From positions 8,113 through 17,469 of the forward strand of contig DMHA01000004.1 of the NCBI GenBank assembly GCA_003449615.1: a stretch of 9,357 nt of DNA, read 5' to 3'. A program made the translations under genes and the position numbers. Numbering within the stretch: position 1 is the first letter of the stretch; each line of letters begins with the position of its first letter. Shown here piece by piece: positions 1-6,484 of the stretch. Under the pieces are notes generated by a model. It saw nothing but the letters and a program-made list of their open reading frames with translations. It ran no database searches and had not been told where the DNA came from. This DNA is from Flavobacterium sp. GTDB taxonomy: Bacteria; Bacteroidota; Bacteroidia; Flavobacteriales; Flavobacteriaceae.

Positions 1-30
1 ATTGCTATTGACATTGCCATTGCTATTAAA
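1..30. repeat. Hexamer tandem repeat (ATTGNN), cut by window edge
   Basis: Five consecutive 6-base units can be read: ATTGCT, ATTGAC, ATTGCC, ATTGCT and the decayed ATTAAA. On the opposite strand the unit is NNCAAT. The array directly abuts the stop codon of the Fic gene, so it lies in the 3' flank of that gene, and it probably continues beyond the window. The same family appears at 4845-4880. No function can be assigned. Confidence 0.6.
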
Positions 31-31
31 A

Positions 32-802
32 CTACAAAAACAGCGATTTTGGTAACATTTCAAGAAACGGCATCGCTTTAGAATAATTTAAGGAATCGTA
101 ATCAAAACCTAGTCTCCTAAGATTATCATAATACAATTGATGATTTTGATAATAATATTTTTCGCTTTGAACAAACCAAGATTTTGCACCTATTTTTTCC
201 GACAAAAACCATTTTTCTAACAATCTTCCTGAACGTCCATTGCCATCATTCCAAGGATGTATTTTTACAAAAACCAAATGGATCATACTTGCAAAATAGA
301 ACACTTCTACGAAAGATAAATCCCGTTTCAAAAGACATTCAATATCGTCATAAAACTTGCTCATTTCATCATCCACTTGAGAAGGCAAAGCTGCGACATA
401 TTCAATTCGTCCTTCATCATTTGTAATATACATATTCTGATAGCGATGATTTCCTTGCTGGTTTTTCGCAACTATATTCTTTGCTAAAAGTGTATGAGCT
501 TGAGCAATAGTGCTTTTATTCAATGTATTTTCCTTTGCAAACGAATAAGCATTATATAAATCGTCAATTTTCTTTGTATAATCCGGAAGAAATTCCATCC
601 CAAATTTTTTGTGTTTTATATAAGAATCCAATTCTATTTCTTCACCTTCAATTTTGCTTGAAAAAACTGATGCTACTGAAGTGTAAAAACTAAATGATTC
701 AGTAGAAATTTGGGCATCACAAAGAGTGCTGAATTTTTCTTCTAATCCTTGCGGGAAGTTTTTAGTATAGTCTTCTAAAAGTTTTTCTGAAATTATTTTC
801 AT
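32..802 (-). CDS. Fic domain protein (probable AMP transferase, self-inhibited class)
   Basis: Fic-fold proteins usually transfer AMP from ATP to a hydroxyl side chain of a target protein in the cytoplasm. The catalytic loop is complete at residues 182-193, HPWNDGNGRSGR, with H182 as catalytic base, D186 for metal, and N188, R190 and R193 for phosphate binding. The usual HPF is HPW here. Residues 48-53, SSKIEG, fit the [S/T]xxxE[G/N] inhibitory motif, and its N-terminal position marks a class II, self-inhibited Fic protein. The segment around residues 118-145 resembles the flap hairpin that docks the target. At 256 residues it has a Fic core and no clear extra C-terminal domain. I chose the ATG at 802; a TTG at 805 is in frame but less likely. 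No Shine-Dalgarno is visible. The domain call is firm; the target and the actual reaction are unknown. Confidence 0.93.
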   Translation of the reverse strand: MKIISEKLLEDYTKNFPQGLEEKFSTLCDAQISTESFSFYTSVASVFSSKIEGEEIELDSYIKHKKFGMEFLPDYTKKIDDLYNAYSFAKENTLNKSTIAQAHTLLAKNIVAKNQQGNHRYQNMYITNDEGRIEYVAALPSQVDDEMSKFYDDIECLLKRDLSFVEVFYFASMIHLVFVKIHPWNDGNGRSGRLLEKWFLSEKIGAKSWFVQSEKYYYQNHQLYYDNLRRLGFDYDSLNYSKAMPFLEMLPKSLFL

Positions 803-834
803 CAATTATATTAGTTATGTAAATCAAGGGTTGA

Positions 835-842
835 CAAAAATA
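835..842 (-). promoter_or_regulatory. Candidate -7 promoter box for the Fic gene
   Basis: Read on the minus strand this is TATTTTTG, matching the Bacteroidota -7 consensus TAnnTTTG. It would start transcription near 828, about 25 bases before the ATG at 802. The -33 region would fall in or beside the palindrome at 861-891, and no clear TTG is seen there. This is a motif match only; AT-rich DNA produces such matches by chance. Confidence 0.4.
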
Positions 843-860
843 CTATTATCCTTAGGGTTA

Positions 861-891
861 GACCTAACAGGTTTTAAAAACCTGTTAGGTC
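861..891. repeat. Perfect 31-base palindrome between porin-like and Fic genes
   Basis: The arm GACCTAACAGGTTTT is followed by one A and then its exact reverse complement, giving 15 paired positions. As RNA or extruded DNA it would form a strong hairpin. It lies 67 bases past the stop codon of the upstream minus-strand gene and just upstream of the candidate Fic promoter. No U-rich run follows directly on either strand, so a simple intrinsic terminator is not well supported. From memory, similar GACCTAACAGG palindromes recur between genes in flavobacterial genomes; the copy number here is unknown. Confidence 0.85.
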
Positions 892-957
892 TTGTATTGT
901 TAATCAAAAAGTTATAAATTCAATTCTTGCTTCAGATTAGTTATTCAAATTTAATTT

Positions 958-2910
958 TTATTGGAAAAAATTCCAAACCAAACCTAACCGAATGATAAAG
1001 TCAGTGTAAGGATTATTGGGTGAGGATAAATAATTGTATCCTGATAACGAAGAATTAAAATGTTCCAAGGTTAGATAAACTCTTGTCCTTTGAATTCGGG
1101 CATTGAAGAAAAAATCGAAGTTGGTAAAATTCCCTATTTTTTTCTGGTTTTGAACAAAAAACTCACCAATTACAGGATTGTATTCGTTTCCATAATAGGC
1201 AGTAAAATAATTAAAAGTAATGCCTGTTTGCAAAAACAAAGCTTTTTTGAACAAATTTTGAGAGTAATAAAGGGTATTTCGAGTGACAAACTCAGGAACA
1301 TTCAATATGTAATCTTGTTGATCTACTTTTTGATATAAAATGGTGTTGTCTAATGCAAATTTCCAAAACTTAAACTCATTACTGGCTTTTACTGACAAAT
1401 AATTTATGGTTTTGGTATATTGTGCAGGTGCAATTATTTGTTGTTGTAATGCTATTTGACCCGCAGTAGAATCATCTTCAAAATATAAATGATCCTTAAA
1501 TGACGAATATTGAACAGACACATTCACCCAAGGAGAATCGGCGTTGATATTGATAAAATTTATTTTTTCGTTCTTAAAATCATTCGACCAATTGTAATTC
1601 ACAAAACTGCTTTGGTACAAATTATAGTTGTCGTTGGGCAATTTATTCAGGTTTTGATATTGGAAAGAAAGCAACACTTCCTCATTCAATTCATATTGCA
1701 TTTTAGCATCCAAATTCGAGAGTGATTGATTGGTTATTGATCTTGTAAACAAAAATTTTCCTGTCCATTTATTTTTTCGATAGTCATATTGTCCGCCATA
1801 AGAATCAATTCTTCGATTCAAAGATCCTGGAATAATTTGGTCATCCAAAATTAATATTTGGTAGTAATAATAATTGCTAAAAAAATCATCAACAAAAAAA
1901 TTGAACTTCCCTAAAGTGGTATTTTCATAAGTCAACCCAACTTTATTGTAGGTTTTATTGTAATGTGTTTGGTCGTTTATATTGCTGGTTTTATAGGAAT
2001 CACCAAATCGATATATTGTGAAATTTCCAATATTTGAAGTAACCGTAGGCTGATTGTATTCAAAAAATTTGTTTTCATAATTGAACTGGTGGGTCACATA
2101 CAAATTATTGTTTCCCTCAACAGAATTAATTCTAAAATAGTGATCCAAAAAGACTCGTTTCCCTTTCAGAAATGATTGAGCATCTTTCAAATAAACTTCT
2201 AATCGATCTCGCTGTAAAAAATCTGAATTACCACTTTCGAAATCATCAATAGTAGTAATTCCGCCATTTTCTTCATTCAAAATATCTTGACCTGTGAAAT
2301 GAAAATTAGCAAAATATCGCTTGTTTTTAGTGTTATAACTGCTAGTAAACCTAAAATTTCCTGTACTTGCCAATTGATTTATATATTTCCCTTGAGAGCG
2401 CAATCCTTTATAGGCTAAAGAAAAATTAAATCTTGGAGAGGTATTTACCGAAAAAAAAGCATCCACATTTTGACCTTTTTCCATCACCGATTTAAAATAC
2501 AATTCGGTAACTGGAGTAGCTACTGAACAATAACGGATTTGGTTGGCTTCTAGAAAACTAAAATGTTTGGCTTTGAATCCAAATTCTGGAAGCGGCGAAA
2601 AAGAATTCAAACTATATTGCAAGGTATTATAAGTTTGTCCTTCGTTTGGAAAAGCTAAAAGTCCAAAAAGGTCCTTTCGCAAATAATTGTGACTGTATTT
2701 TTTTTGAATTGTAAGAGAAGTATCGATATAAGTCGTGTCGCGTTCCAAAGTAATTACCCGATACATATCGATAGTCGCCAAAGGCTGATTCTTCTTTACC
2801 GAATCTTTACCTATCAGATTATCAAAAATATTTGGCTTTTTACTGTTTTTCTCCTGAGAAAAAAGCAAACAAGAACAAGACAACAAAACTACCAGAAAGA
2901 AAAATCTCAT
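958..2910 (-). CDS. Putative outer-membrane porin (Porin_10-like beta-barrel)
   Basis: This 650-residue secreted protein has an N-terminal signal peptide (residues 1-19, RFFFLVVLLSCSCLLFSQ after the Met) with cleavage likely near Q19. The rest is rich in alternating aromatic and polar residues (for example FNFSLAYKG, NFFVDDFFSNYYYYQ, FTNFDFFFNARIQ), typical of transmembrane beta-strands. It ends in GLVWNFFQ, the aromatic C-terminus expected of barrels inserted by the BAM machinery. Length and character fit the Bacteroidota 'putative porin' family (Pfam Porin_10), recalled rather than searched. The substrate is unknown. LLSC at residues 9-12 resembles a lipobox, but the preceding hydrophobic stretch is short. 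The ATG at 2910 begins the signal peptide. The LysM hydrolase gene lies 106 bases upstream on the same strand, and a separate promoter candidate occurs in that gap. Confidence 0.8.
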   Translation of the reverse strand: MRFFFLVVLLSCSCLLFSQEKNSKKPNIFDNLIGKDSVKKNQPLATIDMYRVITLERDTTYIDTSLTIQKKYSHNYLRKDLFGLLAFPNEGQTYNTLQYSLNSFSPLPEFGFKAKHFSFLEANQIRYCSVATPVTELYFKSVMEKGQNVDAFFSVNTSPRFNFSLAYKGLRSQGKYINQLASTGNFRFTSSYNTKNKRYFANFHFTGQDILNEENGGITTIDDFESGNSDFLQRDRLEVYLKDAQSFLKGKRVFLDHYFRINSVEGNNNLYVTHQFNYENKFFEYNQPTVTSNIGNFTIYRFGDSYKTSNINDQTHYNKTYNKVGLTYENTTLGKFNFFVDDFFSNYYYYQILILDDQIIPGSLNRRIDSYGGQYDYRKNKWTGKFLFTRSITNQSLSNLDAKMQYELNEEVLLSFQYQNLNKLPNDNYNLYQSSFVNYNWSNDFKNEKINFININADSPWVNVSVQYSSFKDHLYFEDDSTAGQIALQQQIIAPAQYTKTINYLSVKASNEFKFWKFALDNTILYQKVDQQDYILNVPEFVTRNTLYYSQNLFKKALFLQTGITFNYFTAYYGNEYNPVIGEFFVQNQKKIGNFTNFDFFFNARIQRTRVYLTLEHFNSSLSGYNYLSSPNNPYTDFIIRLGLVWNFFQ

Positions 2911-2953
2911 CGAGAAGGATTATAATTATGAGGAACTATTTATTTAATCAAGG

Positions 2954-2961
2954 CAAAGGTA
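2954..2961 (-). promoter_or_regulatory. Candidate -7 promoter box for the porin-like gene
   Basis: The minus strand reads TACCTTTG, a match to TAnnTTTG, 44 bases before the ATG at 2910. A TTTG lies upstream (2976-2979 on the minus strand), but the 14-base spacing is shorter than the usual 17-23 for a -33 element. It suggests the porin-like gene can be transcribed independently of the LysM gene. Confidence 0.45.
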
Positions 2962-3016
2962 AATGAAAAAAGGTACAAAGAAATGATTTTTTTGATACCA
3001 CTAATAAATTTTATCC

Positions 3017-4444
3017 TTACAAAACTCGATTCACTTGAACCAAATTCTTCTGATAATAGGACTCTTTAGTTGAGGAAATAATTACACCTCCATGGTTGGA
3101 GGAATGAATAAATTTGATTTCACCCTCACTCACTTCAACCACCATTCCAACGTGATTGATATGGCGTCGTCCATTGGTTTTGAAAAAAACTAAATCACCT
3201 TTTTGAGCTTCTTCTATGTTAATTTTAGAACCATAAGAAGCCATTTCTATCGAAGATCTTGGTAATTTTATATTGCTATTGGAAAAAGTATAGCAAATTA
3301 ATCCAGAACAATCAAAACCATCCTTGGTCGTCCCACCATAACGATAAGGGGTTCCAATATGCTCAGAAGCTATAGATATTAACTCATCCACAAAATTATT
3401 TGTTGTGTTTGGATCTTTATTCTCATATTTTTCCACATCAAAACTGCTATCATTAATTGTTGTAGCTTCTGTTACAACTTCTTTTTCAATTTCTTTTGAA
3501 GTACGAATTGTAATCACCGAGCCTACTAATAATTTTTTGGAAATACTTGGATTTTGTTTTTCCAATTCAGATATTGTAATACCATATTCTTTGGCAATTC
3601 CATACTTGGTTTCTTTTGGTAAGACCTCATGGGATATTTCAAATTTTGGCTTATTGTTATCATTTTCAACCTGGGCGATTGCATCAATTTGCTCTTGAGA
3701 TTTTATTTCTTTTTTTTCGACAACCAAACTTGAATTTAAATCTTTATTTACAGGAATAGTAATTTTTTGACCCGCTTTCAAGGATTTATTTTCTAAATTG
3801 GGATTGGCGTTTTGCAAATCGGCAATCGAAATTTGGTATTTCTTGGCTATGGAATATAAAGACTCTTTGGGCAGTACTTTATATTCAATCTTTGATTTAG
3901 AGATATTTATTTTGTTTTCTAGTTTAGGGGATGCTACAATTTTTTCATTTGAAACATTCTTTGTAGAATCGCTAATTATTTTTTCTTCGTTTTTTTTGTT
4001 TGGAGTTATTTCTACTTCAGGTTTTTCATAAGCCGTTGAAGGAATGTTTATGGTTTGTCCAATTTTCAAACCTTGATTTTCCAGATTAGGATTGATTTTA
4101 TATAAATCTTGAATAAATATATTGTATTTTTTAGCTATGCCAAAAAGCGTTTCTTGGGGAAGTACTTCGTGTGTTTTATGGTGCTGTTGGCTTGTAATAG
4201 CTAAAGTAGAAACCGAAATACTTTTTTTGGTTTCGTTGGGAATTAACAACACCATTTTCTCTTTAATTCCATTTACAGCTTTAGGATTTAGTTTGTATAA
4301 GTCTGAAATATCTACGTTGTAAATTTGAGCAATTTCGCTGATAGTCTCGCCATTAGATATGGTATGACTTGCATATTTTTGTTGAGAAAAAACATAAAAA
4401 CTGTTAAAAACAAATACGAATACAATCCATTTACAACTCTTCAT
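3017..4444 (-). CDS. Secreted peptidoglycan hydrolase: four LysM repeats plus NlpC/P60
   Basis: Predicted to be exported and to cut peptide stems of peptidoglycan while LysM repeats hold it on the glycan. A signal peptide covers about residues 1-20 (hydrophobic IVFVFVFNSFYVFS). LysM repeats occupy about 25-69, 91-135, 187-231 and 271-313; repeats 2-4 are alike (HEVLPQETLFGIAKKY, YKVLPKESLYSIAKKY, HEVLPKETKYGIAKEY) and the first is more divergent. Lys/Glu/Ser-rich linkers separate them. The NlpC/P60 domain fills about 351-475 with the expected triad: C379 in FDCSGL, H431 in INHVGM and H447 in FIHSS. All three are present, so it should be active. The ATG at 4444 starts the signal peptide. Its role (growth, separation or remodelling) cannot be told from sequence. 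Confidence 0.93.
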   Translation of the reverse strand: MKSCKWIVFVFVFNSFYVFSQQKYASHTISNGETISEIAQIYNVDISDLYKLNPKAVNGIKEKMVLLIPNETKKSISVSTLAITSQQHHKTHEVLPQETLFGIAKKYNIFIQDLYKINPNLENQGLKIGQTINIPSTAYEKPEVEITPNKKNEEKIISDSTKNVSNEKIVASPKLENKINISKSKIEYKVLPKESLYSIAKKYQISIADLQNANPNLENKSLKAGQKITIPVNKDLNSSLVVEKKEIKSQEQIDAIAQVENDNNKPKFEISHEVLPKETKYGIAKEYGITISELEKQNPSISKKLLVGSVITIRTSKEIEKEVVTEATTINDSSFDVEKYENKDPNTTNNFVDELISIASEHIGTPYRYGGTTKDGFDCSGLICYTFSNSNIKLPRSSIEMASYGSKINIEEAQKGDLVFFKTNGRRHINHVGMVVEVSEGEIKFIHSSNHGGVIISSTKESYYQKNLVQVNRVL

Positions 4445-4555
4445 TCTATAAATTTATATAAATTATTTGTACGCTAAAATGCAACAAATGTGAGGGTTAA
4501 TTATTATTTTATTACAGTTTATTCTACTCTGAATGATTGATTTTATTGTGAAATA

Positions 4556-4563
4556 CAAATATA
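4556..4563 (-). promoter_or_regulatory. Candidate -7 promoter box for the LysM hydrolase gene
   Basis: The minus strand reads TATATTTG, a full match to TAnnTTTG. The leader to the ATG at 4444 would be about 105 bases. No TTG is visible at the -33 distance, and the surrounding DNA is so AT-rich that a chance match is plausible. Confidence 0.3.
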
Positions 4564-4824
4564 TCACTTTTGTTGGTTTAGTATGTTAAAGAGTATATAA
4601 AATTGAATATAATCCAAAAAATGAGCCTAAATTGTTTTAAAAACATGGCTATATACCAAATAGTTTGATCAATTATTTAAAGAATTTTTTAAAATTATTT
4701 TATTCAAGACCATATAAGAGCTTCCTTTAGACATTTTGTAAAACATGTAAAAAAGAACTTTTCCCAAACAAAAGGATTCTTAATTTCCATCAGGGATAGG
4801 CATTCGGTTATAGAATAAACTTTG

Positions 4825-4832
4825 TATATTTG
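4825..4832 (+). promoter_or_regulatory. Candidate -7 promoter box for the NYN-rdgB pair
   Basis: TATATTTG matches TAnnTTTG and would start transcription near 4839, giving a leader of about 50 bases before the ATG at 4892. The -33 region (around 4803-4808, TTCGGT) is a poor match. If right, the hexamer array at 4845-4880 would be transcribed as most of the 5' leader. Confidence 0.4.
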
Positions 4833-4844
4833 AGGAACATTTTT

Positions 4845-4880
4845 CAATGTCAATGCCAATTGCAAAAATCAATATCAATA
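4845..4880. repeat. Hexamer repeat (CAATNN) in the NYN gene leader
   Basis: Six 6-base units follow one another: CAATGT, CAATGC, CAATTG, the decayed CAAAAA, then TCAATA twice, ending 11 bases before the ATG. The block CAATGTCAAT is also present, inverted, in the array at 1-30, so both belong to one loose family. With low complexity and AT-rich DNA, function is uncertain. Confidence 0.5.
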
Positions 4881-4891
4881 AAATAAAATAA

Positions 4892-5722
4892 ATGTCACAA
4901 ACCCCCAAAGAATTAAAACTCGCCGTCCTCATTGATGCAGATAACGTGCCTTACAGCAATGTGAAAGGAATGATGGAAGAAATTGCCAAATACGGAACGC
5001 CCACCACCAAAAGGATTTATGCCGATTGGACTAAACCCAATGCCAACGGCTGGAAAACCGTTTTATTGGAACACGCCATCACTCCCATTCAACAATATAG
5101 CTACACAGTTGGGAAAAACTCCTCCGATTCGGCTATGATTATTGATGCTATGGATTTATTATATTCGGATAAAGTAGATGGATTTTGCATCGTTTCCAGT
5201 GATAGCGATTTCACTAGATTGGCGATTAGATTAAGAGAATCTGGAATGAAAGTCATCGGTATTGGCGAAAAGAAAACACCCAATTCCTTCATTGTTGCTT
5301 GCGACAGATTCATTTATATAGAAGTTTTGGACGGAGCAATCAAGAAAAAATTGCCGAAAAGTAAATTATTCGAAGAAAATAAAAAATTGGTTGACCCGAG
5401 CGATAGCCCACAGACGAAGCAAAAAGTAGCCGAAAAAATTCTCGAAAAACCAGAACAAAAACCCCTCAATAAAATCGACACCCAAACCATAGAACTTATT
5501 GAAGACACATTAGATGCCATTGGCGATGAAGATGGTTGGGCATTTCTTGGCGATGTTGGAAATCTCATTGTGAAGAAAAAACCTGAATTCGACCCCCGTA
5601 ATTATGGCTTTTCAAAATTGACTCCTATGCTCAAATCTTTGACAGATATTCTCGAAATCGACGAAAGAGAATCTGATAAGAAAGGAATCAAACACGTTTT
5701 TGTAAGGTTGCGTTACAGTTAA
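4892..5722 (+). CDS. NYN-domain (LabA-like PIN) nuclease with C-terminal OST-HTH/LOTUS domain
   Basis: A probable cytoplasmic metal-dependent RNA endonuclease. The NYN domain spans about residues 8-147. Visible acidic and conserved residues are D15, D17 and N18 in VLIDADNV, D79 and D85 in the SSDSAMIIDAMDLL segment, and D104/D106 in VSSDSDF, which together can form the PIN-type metal site. After a charged linker (about 150-195), residues 198-274 resemble an OST-HTH/LOTUS domain, including the typical RNYGFSKLTPMLKSL segment; such domains bind RNA, and G-rich or quadruplex RNA has been reported for LOTUS domains. The ATG at 4892 has an A-rich leader and no Shine-Dalgarno. rdgB begins 11 bases after the stop, so the two are probably co-transcribed. 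The family is clear; the RNA target is unknown. Confidence 0.9.
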   Translation: MSQTPKELKLAVLIDADNVPYSNVKGMMEEIAKYGTPTTKRIYADWTKPNANGWKTVLLEHAITPIQQYSYTVGKNSSDSAMIIDAMDLLYSDKVDGFCIVSSDSDFTRLAIRLRESGMKVIGIGEKKTPNSFIVACDRFIYIEVLDGAIKKKLPKSKLFEENKKLVDPSDSPQTKQKVAEKILEKPEQKPLNKIDTQTIELIEDTLDAIGDEDGWAFLGDVGNLIVKKKPEFDPRNYGFSKLTPMLKSLTDILEIDERESDKKGIKHVFVRLRYS

Positions 5723-5733
5723 TTAATAATTAT

Positions 5734-6309
5734 ATGAAACTCGTATTTGCCACCAATAACAAAAATAAAATCCTCGAAGTACAACAAATGCTGCCTTATT
5801 CTATCGAAATCCTAAGCCTCGAAAGCATTGGCTGCTTTGAAGAAATTCCAGAAACAGCAGCCACTATCGAAGAAAATGCCATTATGAAAGCCAATTATGT
5901 GACTGAAAAATACAGTTGCGAGTGCTTTGCCGATGATACAGGACTTGAAGTGGATGCACTAAACGGAGCTCCAGGGGTTTTCTCGGCAAGATATGCTGGC
6001 GAACAACGCAATTCTGATGATAATATGAATAAATTATTGGAAGCTTTAGCTGATGAAACTAATAGAAAAGCCCAGTTCAAAACCGTAATTGCATTGAATT
6101 TAAAAGGCAAACAACATCTTTTCACGGGAATTGCCAAAGGCGAAATTACTTTAGAAAAAACAGGAAATCAAGGTTTTGGCTATGATCCTATTTTTAAACC
6201 CGAAGGTTATGAAGCTACTTTTGCGCAACTTTCACTTGAAGAAAAAGGTGCCATCAGCCATCGTGGTATAGCTATGGCGCAATTAATAAATTTCTTAAAA
6301 ACAAAATAA
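5734..6309 (+). CDS. rdgB: RdgB/HAM1-type non-canonical purine NTP pyrophosphatase
   Basis: Hydrolyses dITP, ITP and XTP to the monophosphate and pyrophosphate in the cytoplasm, keeping deaminated purines out of DNA and RNA. The 191 residues match the family's usual size of roughly 190-200. Family signatures are all present: FATNNKNK at residues 5-12, EENA at 46-49, FADDTGLEVDAL at 65-76 with D67 and D68 as likely metal and catalytic positions, GAPGVFSARYAG at 78-89, GFGYDPIF at 147-154, and EKGAISHRG at 170-178, where K171, H176 and R177 recognise the base. The ATG at 5734 directly precedes the conserved N-terminal strand and follows the NYN gene by 11 bases; no separate promoter is seen, so it should share that transcript. 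No oddities. Confidence 0.97.
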   Translation: MKLVFATNNKNKILEVQQMLPYSIEILSLESIGCFEEIPETAATIEENAIMKANYVTEKYSCECFADDTGLEVDALNGAPGVFSARYAGEQRNSDDNMNKLLEALADETNRKAQFKTVIALNLKGKQHLFTGIAKGEITLEKTGNQGFGYDPIFKPEGYEATFAQLSLEEKGAISHRGIAMAQLINFLKTK

Positions 6310-6345
6310 AATTTGTTATTACTAACGAATATTGTCTTTAAATTC

Positions 6346-6388
6346 TCAAAATTCAAATCTGAAATCTGCAATCTAAAATCTAAAATTC
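6346..6388. repeat. Heptamer repeat array (TNNAATC), upstream of helicase gene
   Basis: Units of 7 bases run in phase: TCAAAAT, TCAAATC, TGAAATC, TGCAATC, TAAAATC and a slightly longer TAAAATTC. On the minus strand the unit is GATTNNA, the same as the array at 8440-8495, which is in the opposite orientation. The exact block at 6363-6380 is the reverse complement of 8440-8457. It lies in the 175-base gap after rdgB, upstream of the candidate helicase promoter. Confidence 0.75.
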
Positions 6389-6454
6389 TGATTATCAAAT
6401 AATAATAAATAATTAAATCTGAAAAACCCATTAGATTATCTCGTTTTTTTGCAG

Positions 6455-6462
6455 TACTTTTG
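6455..6462 (+). promoter_or_regulatory. Candidate -7 promoter box for the DEAD-box gene
   Basis: TACTTTTG matches TAnnTTTG and is followed by CA, a common context. Transcription would begin near 6469, giving a short leader of about 15 bases before the ATG at 6485. No clear TTG occurs at the -33 distance. The 175-base gap from rdgB, which holds a repeat array, supports a separate promoter. Confidence 0.5.
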
Positions 6463-6484
6463 CACGAAATTTTAAAAATACATA

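Larger units (their letters stand above)
4445..4891. other. Divergent AT-rich intergenic region
   Basis: These 447 bases separate the minus-strand LysM hydrolase gene from the plus-strand NYN gene. The region is very AT-rich and has stops in all frames; I see no credible gene, tRNA or strong hairpin. It holds a candidate promoter for each flanking gene and a hexamer repeat array next to the NYN start. The central part (about 4570-4800) shows nothing I can interpret. An RNA gene or regulatory site without recognisable motifs cannot be excluded. Confidence 0.7.

Noticed and set aside
861..891. Palindrome as a standard intrinsic terminator
   Set aside because: No run of T follows the hairpin directly on either strand; it is listed as a repeat instead.
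2868..2880. Lipobox (LLSC) making the porin-like protein a lipoprotein
   Set aside because: The hydrophobic stretch before the Cys is very short, a normal signal-peptidase site fits near residue 19, and a barrel with an aromatic C-terminus is not expected to be lipid-anchored.
3405..4322. Three plus-strand open frames of 66-97 codons antisense to the LysM hydrolase
   Set aside because: They lie opposite a well-supported gene, their hydrophobic translations are what reversed Lys/Glu-rich codons give, and none resembles a known family.
4621..4668. Short plus-strand ORF of 15 codons in the divergent intergenic region
   Set aside because: It is too short, has no recognisable features, and such frames arise by chance.
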